The notes beneath the pieces were generated by a model. It was not told the DNA's origin and did no database searches. It was given only the letters and a program-made list of their open reading frames with translations. A stretch of 7,269 nucleotides of DNA from DATKMG01 sp035541995 (GTDB lineage Bacteria > Acidobacteriota > Terriglobia > Versatilivoradales > Versatilivoraceae): positions 1 through 7,269 of the forward strand of contig DATKMG010000604.1 in assembly GCA_035541995.1 (NCBI GenBank). Direction: 5' to 3'. The position numbers and the translations under genes were made by a program. Below are positions 1 through 5,053 of this stretch, piece after piece. Position 1 is the first letter of the stretch, and each line of letters begins with the position of its first letter.

Positions 1-25
1 CGATTGTCTTAAGGTTAGTCCAGCC

Positions 26-48
26 GGGATGAGAAGATCAATCATCCC
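26..48 (-). other. Hairpin spanning the hdeD stop codon
   Basis: Seven-base perfect arms GGGATGA (26-32) and TCATCCC (42-48) enclose a 9-nt loop, and the right arm contains the TGA stop of the minus-strand hdeD-like gene. The hairpin could protect the mRNA 3' end or aid termination. No U-run follows on the minus strand before the window edge, so it is not a canonical intrinsic terminator. A chance inverted repeat remains possible. Confidence 0.3.
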
Positions 49-614
49 AATATCTCCGGGGGAATGATTTGCTCGATATCACGTTTAATGCCGTGAAGGC
101 GGAAGGCGAAGATGATCTGCATAATCCCATCGGTGATGGCATAAATACCGATCAACCACACCAGCCCCACAGCACCCACGACTGGAGAAACGGACAGCAG
201 GAGGCCAAAAACGATCGAGAGCAGGCCGGTGAGGATCATCGCCCATTCTCCCGCGATCACACGCCGGAACTGGATGGCAGCCACAATTTCAAGAATCCCC
301 GTGATGACTGCCCAGGCGGCAATGAAATAGACGAGGACAAGCGCAGTGATGCCAGGCCAAAGGAAAGTCAAGACTCCGAGGACGATTCCCGTCAACCCTT
401 CCACCAACACCGCCCACCAGCGTTCAAAGTATTTATGGAAAGTGATGCCGGCGGCGACAGCAAAAATACCGTCTACCAGGGCAAAAGCCCCGAAGAGCAG
501 AACGAGCACGTACTTTGTCGGTCCGGGCCAGATCAGCGCCACGATGCCGAAGACGATTGCGAGCACTCCGCGCACCACGAACAGCCACCAATGACGAAAC
601 AGTTGTTTAAGCAT
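42..614 (-). CDS. HdeD family (DUF308) six-helix membrane protein
   Basis: The 190-residue protein is very hydrophobic, with six predicted membrane segments at about 10-29, 35-57, 67-86, 89-114, 124-143 and 147-171. It is built from three related helical hairpins, each starting with a similar block: RGVLAIVFGIVALIWPG, EGLTGIVLGVLTFLWPG and TGLLSIVFGLLLSVSPV. This three-fold pattern is typical of DUF308/HdeD proteins, and the length equals that of E. coli HdeD. The E. coli member is linked to acid resistance at high cell density, but the biochemical role of the family is unknown. The start at 614 is supported by AAAAGGAG (621-628) six bases upstream. The gene is divergent from the LAL regulator, and its upstream region carries a repeat element shared with the BON-ftsH promoter, so it probably belongs to the same regulon. 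The family is clear; a role in acid stress specifically is not shown here. Confidence 0.9.
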   Translation of the reverse strand: MLKQLFRHWWLFVVRGVLAIVFGIVALIWPGPTKYVLVLLFGAFALVDGIFAVAAGITFHKYFERWWAVLVEGLTGIVLGVLTFLWPGITALVLVYFIAAWAVITGILEIVAAIQFRRVIAGEWAMILTGLLSIVFGLLLSVSPVVGAVGLVWLIGIYAITDGIMQIIFAFRLHGIKRDIEQIIPPEILG

Positions 615-646
615 GAGAATCTCCTTTTCTTAATTTTGGATGTCAG

Positions 647-711
647 GTAACTACCCATATTGTACAGAACGATGAAAAATCGTCATGAATCTAAAGTGCT
701 ATAAAAGTACC
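647..711 (-). promoter_or_regulatory. hdeD promoter with tandem-heptamer activator-type element (copy 1)
   Basis: Reading the minus strand, the 30-bp element (711 to 682) begins GGTACTTTTATAGCACTTT. It holds heptamers GTACTTT (710-704) and GCACTTT (699-693), 11 bp apart. An ATGACG -35-like hexamer (686-681) and a TACAAT -10 (664-659) follow with 16-bp spacing; CATGAC with 17 bp is an alternative. Transcription would start near 652, about 38 nt before the hdeD ATG. The 30-bp element matches the copy at 4012-4041 at 28 of 30 positions. Similarity resumes over the -10 and just beyond (ATGG then AGTTAC in both), which supports a true promoter. Binding by the neighbouring LAL regulator is inferred. 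Confidence 0.6.
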
Positions 712-850
712 ATTTTCCATTCCGAGGTATCATGCGGAAACGCGTCTTTTTCAGTGTAAAAGTTGCCAAACAAACCAAAATCCTGCGAAAAGCCTATCCC
801 TTCCTCCTGCCCTACCTATTCCTCTTCTTCGCGCGCGAACTGTTTTTTAG

Positions 851-869
851 AGTAATATTATAGTAATAG
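851..869 (+). promoter_or_regulatory. AT-rich direct repeat upstream of the LAL regulator, possible promoter or operator
   Basis: AGTAATA occurs at 851-857 and again at 862-868, an 11-bp period, 38 bp before the regulator ATG. The stretch also contains -10-like hexamers TATTAT (856-861) and TATAGT (859-864), but no credible -35 box sits upstream. Against the heptamer block of the three flanking elements it matches 12 of 18 positions (GTAATATTATAGTAATAG against GTACTTTTATAGCACTTT). It could be a degenerate autoregulatory site, a plain -10 region, or chance AT-richness. Confidence 0.25.
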
Positions 870-906
870 CCTGCTCATCGACTCGGAGATTGTTCCCAGA
901 GAGACT

Positions 907-3732
907 ATGCGCTCCGACCCAGAAACCAAACCAGAAGTCCCCTTACTGAGGACAAAGATCTCTATCCCGCAACTTCCTCCGGTGTTCGTCCACCGGTCGA
1001 GGTTGATCAAGCGGATCGACCTGGGGGTCAAGGGACCGCTAACGCTGCTGACCGCGCCTGCCGGTTTCGGAAAGACCAACCTCCTTCTTGAATGGGTGGC
1101 GCGCAATATCCGCTCCCCAAAGCCGCTCTCGATCGCGTGGCTGACACTGGATAAGGAAGACGACACATCGTCCCGCTTCCTAAACTACCTGATCCGCGCT
1201 TTCCAAGAGCTTGATCCCCAACTCGGCCAGGAGGCACTGGACTTTTTTCAAAATGCAACGGATACCTGCTCAGAACTGGGATTGACGTTACTGCTCAATG
1301 AGATCTCGAATTTGCCAAACGGCATTGTCCTGGTGCTTGACGATTTTCATGTTGTCGAGAACAGTTTGATCCACCGAAACATCGAGTTCCTTCTCAAGCA
1401 TCTGCCGCGAAATTTTCACATCATAATCGCCAGCCGAAATGAACCTGCACTAGACATCGCTCTTCTGCGCGCAAAGGGGTGGGTGACAGAAATTAGCGTG
1501 GATGAGCTCCGCTTCAATACAGAAGAAATTTCCCTGTTCTTTTTTCAGATCATGGGGTTACAGCTCCCACAACCGGTCGTGCAGACGTTGGAGGAGCACA
1601 CAGAAGGCTGGATCACCCCTCTCAAATTGGCGGCCATTTCTCTGCGCAACCAGCCTGATCCGAATACATTGTTGGCCAATTTCCATGGCAATATCCACTA
1701 TTTGATGGAATTTCTATCCGAAGAAGTGCTTTCCGGGCAGCCCGAGGAGGTCCGCCGGTTCCTGCTTTGCACTTCGATATTGGATGTGCTCAGTGGTCCA
1801 TTGTGCGAGGCAGTCGTCAACCTGGATGCCCAGCCGGGATACGGTGCGGTCATGCTGAACCGCCTGGAGCATGCCAATCTGTTCCTCACGGCAATCGATG
1901 ACAAACACGAATGGTTCCGTTACCACCCGTTGTTGGCCGATTTTATGCGCCAGGTTCAGGCGCAAGAGAACTTGGCTGAGATCCCGAAACTGCACAAGCG
2001 AGCAGCATTGTGGTACGAAAGGAACGGCAATCTGGATGAAGCCTTCCGACATGCCATGGCATCCCAGGATATGGCCTGGGCAGCAGGCATGATAGAACGT
2101 AATGTCTCAGCGATGATTAACATGGGGGAAATATCTGCGCTCGCGCGTTGGATAGGTAGGCTGCCGGAGGAGATCACCCGCAAACATGCGCTTCTGGGCG
2201 TAGGTTATACCTGGGCACTGATCGTGTCTTATCAGCTTGATCTCGCCCGCTATTGGCTGGAGGAAGTACGGCAAGCGGTTGAGCAGCTTGAAAAACAGAA
2301 CACTGGAATGCCAATCCCCGATATCGATTTGCCAGGAATTCGTGGTGGGTTAGCACTCTGTCAATCCTACCTAGCGTTGCTGAGCGGCGACATGGAGCTG
2401 GTTGGCAAATTCTCCCGGGAAGCAGCCGGTTATCTTTCAGAGGAGAACGTCTATCTCCGGAGCTTTATGGCCTTGGATGACAGCCTCAGCTCCGTCTTAT
2501 CTGGCGACACCCAGAAAACGATTGAGTCCTTGCGCGCGACGAGCAAGATCGCCCGCCAGGCGAACAATCCTTTCGTGATGATCATTGCCACCTGCGAAAT
2601 TGCTATTATGCAAATGATGCAGGGCCAAACGAGCAAAGCGTGGGAGACTCTTCAAAAGGCACAGTATTTGGCCACCGGGCCAGAGGGGAAGTCTCACCCG
2701 CTGTCAGGATTTATCGATATTGTTATGGGCGAGATCTTGTTCGAACGTGACACGCTGGAGGAAGCCCGTGAATATCTGGAGCGCGGCTGCAAGGCCATCC
2801 AGTCTGTCTGGTATCTCGGCAGCCTGGGTGGAATGACTTCCCTGGCTCGGCTGCGTCAGGCTATAGGGGATATTTCCAGTGCGCAAGAGATTGTTGATGA
2901 AATTGCGCGTATGGCTCTTCGTTCGGATGCCAGCCAATGGGATGGCGCCCTTGCTTCTGGACTCGCAGTCCGGTTGGCTGTTCAACGCGATGATCTGGCG
3001 GCAGCCGAGCAGTGGTGGAAAAAGGGCGGGTTCACCGATATTGACGCTCCGATCGCTGTAGAGAATTATCCTTACCACATTTATGAATATATACTGCTTT
3101 CTCAGGCCAGGTTCCTGATGGTCAGGGGACAAGAAACCGGCCGTGTGCGCGATATAAAGCAGGCTTCAGACCTGTTGAGAAAAATCCTGCCCCAAGCGGA
3201 AGGGTTTCAGCGGGTGAACTCGCTAATTCAAATATTGATTTTGCAGGCGATGGCTCAATTTGAGCTCGAAAATGAACAGTCGAAAAAGACCATGCTGCGC
3301 GCTCTGGCGCTCGGTGAGCCGGAAGGCTACCGGCGCTTTTATCTGGATGAGGGCTGGCGATTGGCCGAACTCCTACGCCAATGCCGGGCTATGCAAGAAG
3401 AATCTGGAAGCCATCTTCCTTCGTTGGCATTTATCGATAGTTTGCTGGAGACCATCCAGCCAAGCGAGGGTACATCCTCACCCTCTCAAGATGTTGTTCT
3501 TGGGAAGGGAGCTGTCAGAATGGAAGACGGCCTGCCTGTCAGCCTCTCGGCGCGCGAGTTGCAGGTGCTCTCCCTGATTGCTGCGGGGAAATCCAACCAG
3601 GAAATTTCTGCTGAATTGTACCTGGCGTTGAACACGGTAAAACGTCACGCCTATAATATTTATGCCAAATTAGAAGTAAAAAAACGCACCCAAGCGGTTT
3701 CTAAGGCCCGGGGACTCGGTTTGATTCCATAA
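907..3732 (+). CDS. MalT-type (LAL) LuxR family transcriptional regulator
   Basis: This 941-residue protein has the layout of large ATP-binding LuxR regulators such as MalT (901 residues in E. coli). The N-terminal STAND-type NTPase domain shows a Walker A motif, APAGFGKT (50-57), a Walker B motif, VLVLDDFH (141-148), and a sensor-like IIIASRN (172-178). FRYHPLLADF (337-346) and LHKRAALWYERNGNLDEAF (362-380) mark the usual junction to a helical TPR-like region of roughly 360-830, which in this family binds the inducer or partner proteins. The C-terminal LuxR HTH covers about 880-941 (LSARELQVL, then NTVKRHAYNIYAKLEV). Members oligomerise when bound to ATP and inducer and activate promoters through short direct repeats. 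The ATG at 907 fits the conserved LLRTKISIP start, although the ribosome site is weak (AGAGAGA, 898-904). The gene lies between hdeD and the BON-ftsH operon, both of which carry the same promoter element, so it is the prime candidate for their activator. The inducer cannot be inferred. Confidence 0.93.
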   Translation: MRSDPETKPEVPLLRTKISIPQLPPVFVHRSRLIKRIDLGVKGPLTLLTAPAGFGKTNLLLEWVARNIRSPKPLSIAWLTLDKEDDTSSRFLNYLIRAFQELDPQLGQEALDFFQNATDTCSELGLTLLLNEISNLPNGIVLVLDDFHVVENSLIHRNIEFLLKHLPRNFHIIIASRNEPALDIALLRAKGWVTEISVDELRFNTEEISLFFFQIMGLQLPQPVVQTLEEHTEGWITPLKLAAISLRNQPDPNTLLANFHGNIHYLMEFLSEEVLSGQPEEVRRFLLCTSILDVLSGPLCEAVVNLDAQPGYGAVMLNRLEHANLFLTAIDDKHEWFRYHPLLADFMRQVQAQENLAEIPKLHKRAALWYERNGNLDEAFRHAMASQDMAWAAGMIERNVSAMINMGEISALARWIGRLPEEITRKHALLGVGYTWALIVSYQLDLARYWLEEVRQAVEQLEKQNTGMPIPDIDLPGIRGGLALCQSYLALLSGDMELVGKFSREAAGYLSEENVYLRSFMALDDSLSSVLSGDTQKTIESLRATSKIARQANNPFVMIIATCEIAIMQMMQGQTSKAWETLQKAQYLATGPEGKSHPLSGFIDIVMGEILFERDTLEEAREYLERGCKAIQSVWYLGSLGGMTSLARLRQAIGDISSAQEIVDEIARMALRSDASQWDGALASGLAVRLAVQRDDLAAAEQWWKKGGFTDIDAPIAVENYPYHIYEYILLSQARFLMVRGQETGRVRDIKQASDLLRKILPQAEGFQRVNSLIQILILQAMAQFELENEQSKKTMLRALALGEPEGYRRFYLDEGWRLAELLRQCRAMQEESGSHLPSLAFIDSLLETIQPSEGTSSPSQDVVLGKGAVRMEDGLPVSLSARELQVLSLIAAGKSNQEISAELYLALNTVKRHAYNIYAKLEVKKRTQAVSKARGLGLIP

Positions 3733-3750
3733 GTTCTCCCCTTTTGAATT

Positions 3751-3780
3751 GACACTTTCATAGTACTTCTGATTCAAGAC
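3751..3780 (+). promoter_or_regulatory. Tandem-heptamer element (copy 2), diverged
   Basis: This copy begins 19 bases after the LAL stop codon and matches the 4012-4041 copy at 24 of 30 positions. The heptamers are ACACTTT (3752-3758) and GTACTTC (3763-3769), again 11 bp apart. The -35 position holds AAGACA (3776-3781), and 17 bp on the -10 position holds a poor TGTGCT (3799-3804). The downstream 24 bases still match the BON-operon promoter at 14 positions, so this looks like a weakened duplicate. It may be a weak promoter for a short RNA, an extra binding site, or a relic. No protein gene starts downstream before the terminator at 3947. Confidence 0.45.
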
Positions 3781-3805
3781 AGCCAATTTCGCCATTGGTG
3801 TGCTT

Positions 3806-3997
3806 GAAATTCGCTGACTCCGGCAACTCCGGAGTGCTGACGCGGAACCCAATCTAAGTTCTCGAAACGATTTTCCATTGGTTGGAAGGGGATCGGCGAT
3901 CCTATCGCTGGCAGGCTCAAGAAGCTCAGATGCGGGGGCATCCACGGGCCGCCAGCCCAAGTTATGGCTGATTTCGCGTGGGCGGTGGCCTTTTTCT
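3806..3997 (+). ncRNA. Candidate small structured RNA between copy 2 and the terminator
   Basis: This stretch has no credible ORF and several small hairpins. They are ACTCCGG/CCGGAGT (3817-3823 and 3829-3835, 5-nt loop), TTCCA/TGGAA (3873-3877 and 3883-3887, 5-nt loop) and GGATC/GATCC (3890-3894 and 3898-3902, 3-nt loop). It ends in a strong intrinsic terminator. A promoter-like element sits just upstream (copy 2), and the 5' end given here is only the start that element would predict. The alternative is a long 3' untranslated region of the LAL regulator mRNA. No known RNA family is recognised. Confidence 0.25.
3947..3997 (+). terminator. Strong intrinsic (Rho-independent) terminator
   Basis: GGCCGCC plus GCCCA (3947-3959, with A3954 bulged) pairs with TGGGC plus GGTGGCC (3979-3990). 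This gives a 12-bp GC-rich stem with one G-U pair and a 19-nt loop. TTTTTCT (3991-3997) follows directly. It would end transcripts from the LAL gene or copy 2 and insulate the BON-ftsH operon, which then needs its own promoter. The T-run is also half of a perfect 7-bp-arm palindrome, CCTTTTTCTAAAAAGG (3989-4004), which ends 8 bases before repeat copy 3. Confidence 0.8.
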
Positions 3998-4011
3998 AAA
4001 AAGGAATGAAT

Positions 4012-4077
4012 GGCACTTTTATAGCACTTTGGATTCATGACAGGTCGTTTCTGCAAAGGTATCCTATGGAAAGTTAC
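4012..4077 (+). promoter_or_regulatory. BON-ftsH operon promoter with tandem-heptamer element (copy 3)
   Basis: The 30-bp element (4012-4041) carries heptamers GCACTTT at 4013-4019 and 4024-4030, 11 bp apart. ATGACA (4037-4042, 5 of 6 to the -35 consensus) follows six bases later, then TATCCT (4060-4065, 4 of 6 to the -10 consensus) after 17 bp. Transcription would start near 4072, about 20 nt before the first ATG of the operon. An imperfect core next to well-placed direct repeats is the usual look of an activator-dependent promoter. The block matches the hdeD promoter at 28 of 30 positions, and similarity extends through the -10 (TAnnnTATGG, then AGTTAC). Confidence 0.6.
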
Positions 4078-4091
4078 AAAGGAGTATTTTG

Positions 4092-4214
4092 ATGTTCAAT
4101 CGTCAAGAATCAACTTATTTATTGAACTGTCTCACAAACATTCCAGAAACTGTCATAGTCAAATCAAAGCAAGCCATGTTGCCACCAGCGGAGGTTTCCA
4201 GAAATGTTTACTAA
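4092..4214 (+). CDS. Small ORF, 40 residues, operon leader or hypothetical small protein
   Basis: An ATG at 4092 lies 7 bases after a near-ideal ribosome site, AAAGGAG (4078-4084), the best-placed site upstream of the BON gene. The frame runs 40 codons to TAA (4212-4214). The peptide begins MFNRQESTYLLNCLTNIPE and ends EVSRNVY. It has no recognisable domain, signal peptide or membrane helix. Its 3' end overlaps the BON gene by 11 bases, and the BON ribosome site (GCGGAGG, 4188-4194) lies inside it, an arrangement seen in translational coupling. The ORF sits directly downstream of the shared promoter. It could be a real small stress protein, a leader peptide, or a fortuitous frame; the ribosome site and overlap favour translation. 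Confidence 0.45.
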   Translation: MFNRQESTYLLNCLTNIPETVIVKSKQAMLPPAEVSRNVY

Positions 4215-5010
4215 AAAAGCAAGAGTCGATCCGTGGATTCGTATTGATAACAGCATTTTGTCTGAGATTTGGGAGGCAATCTGGAAATACGAGAAAATCC
4301 GTCTCCTGGATGTCGACAACTTTTCTGTATCGGTTAAAAAAGGAATCGTCCAGTTGTGCGGACACATCAATAGAGAAAATAACTTGCAGCTCATCGAGAA
4401 GGCAGCTCGATCCGTAGCAGGCGTGGTCGCAGTTGAGAATAACCTGGTGGTCGACCGAGATTTGACCATATGGGTTGCTGAGGCATTAGCCAGGGATGAA
4501 CACACCCGACCTTATGTCCTTGCCGTAGGCTGCATCCATGGGTGGGTGAGCCTGGACGGCGAAGTACCTACCTGTGAATTGCAATCGGTCGCAGAAGAAG
4601 TTGCTGCACAGGTTTCATGCGTGCGTGGGGTCGTTTCCCTGCCTAGCGTGACTGATACCCCACCAGAAGCGATACGCCGGGCGGTGCAGCCGCGAATTGA
4701 CACCCCGCTGTATGGAGAGGATGGACAGGTGGGGGTCGTTTCCCAAGTGGTCATTCAACCTCGCAACCGCTTGGTCACACAGGTGATTGCGAGCGATCTC
4801 AAGAATGACAAATACCTGGTACCCGTCGAGGCGCTTGGAGTGGTGAATAAGGAAAGTGGCTTCCTGAATAAGAAAGTGGCTTCCCTGTGCGTCTATCCTC
4901 TTTTCGATCCCTCTGGTTTCTTGACGGTTCAGTCAGACTGGCGGCCTCCATATCCCTATACCGCACAGGTAGTCCTTTGGCCTGCCGATGGATACCATGA
5001 CTTGCCGTAG
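4204..5010 (+). CDS. BON-BON-PRC-barrel-like domain protein
   Basis: The 268-residue protein has two BON-type segments, about 16-83 (including VSVKKGIVQLCGHI, then GVVAVENNLVVD) and about 86-148 (GWVSLDGEVPTCELQSVAEE, then VRGVVSLPSV). A PRC-barrel-like segment follows at about 165-235 (GQVGVVSQVVIQPRNRLVTQ, then YLVPVEALGVV). The tail ends DWRPPYPYTAQVVLWP. BON domains are small alpha-beta modules tied to membrane or lipid contact and stress (OsmY, Kbp), and PRC-barrels are protein-interaction modules. No signal peptide or membrane helix is visible, so a cytoplasmic, possibly membrane-peripheral, adaptor is likely. The start at 4204 is supported by GCGGAGG (4188-4194) nine bases upstream. 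The gene is followed 43 bases later by ftsH, suggesting work on the same envelope-stress response. The exact function is unknown. A small out-of-phase tandem duplication lies at codons 214-227. Confidence 0.8.
   Translation: MFTKKARVDPWIRIDNSILSEIWEAIWKYEKIRLLDVDNFSVSVKKGIVQLCGHINRENNLQLIEKAARSVAGVVAVENNLVVDRDLTIWVAEALARDEHTRPYVLAVGCIHGWVSLDGEVPTCELQSVAEEVAAQVSCVRGVVSLPSVTDTPPEAIRRAVQPRIDTPLYGEDGQVGVVSQVVIQPRNRLVTQVIASDLKNDKYLVPVEALGVVNKESGFLNKKVASLCVYPLFDPSGFLTVQSDWRPPYPYTAQVVLWPADGYHDLP
4844..4884 (+). repeat. Tandem duplication with one-base deletion inside the BON gene
   Basis: A 21-base unit (4844-4864, TGAATAAGGAAAGTGGCTTC plus C) is followed at once by a 20-base copy (4865-4884) identical except for one missing G. 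The gene therefore reads the two copies in different frames: NKESGFL, then NKKVASL. The C-terminal tail after the repeat still looks like a natural family tail, so the reading frame appears intact. Confidence 0.85.
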
Positions 5011-5040
5011 ATGGCCAAAGCAAAGAGAAGGAAATCACAA

Positions 5041-5047
5041 GAAGGAG
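5041..5047 (+). promoter_or_regulatory. Ribosome binding site fixing the ftsH start
   Basis: GAAGGAG ends six bases before the ATG at 5054. It supports that start over the in-frame ATG at 4988, which would add 22 residues, overlap the BON gene end and has no such site. The shorter product begins MSYFNRPFKKD, a basic cytoplasmic lead-in to the first membrane helix. Confidence 0.8.
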
Positions 5048-5053
5048 TTTACC

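Noticed and set aside
69..650. 193-codon plus-strand open frame antisense to hdeD
   Set aside because: The translation is low-complexity and rich in D, E, H and P, as expected for the reverse of a hydrophobic membrane gene. It has no ribosome site or domain, while the minus-strand frame has clear DUF308 features and a good ribosome site.
795..830. Pyrimidine-rich tract upstream of the LAL gene
   Set aside because: It is a compositional run with no mirror symmetry or conserved motif that I can support; no function is assigned.
3749..3754. Perfect TTGACA -35 hexamer overlapping repeat copy 2
   Set aside because: No -10-like hexamer lies 16-18 bp downstream (GATTCA, ATTCAA, TTCAAG), so it is unlikely to act as a promoter by itself.
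682..4041. CRISPR array or MITE as an explanation for the 30-bp repeats
   Set aside because: The copies are kilobases apart or separated by unlike DNA, occur on both strands, lack regular spacers, terminal inverted repeats or target duplications, and sit at promoter positions.
3670..4056. 128-codon minus-strand frame across the LAL-BON gap
   Set aside because: It begins with TTG, has no ribosome site, and runs through the terminator and both repeat copies into the LAL coding region. The repeated NPKCYKS / NQKYYES peptides simply reflect the DNA repeat.
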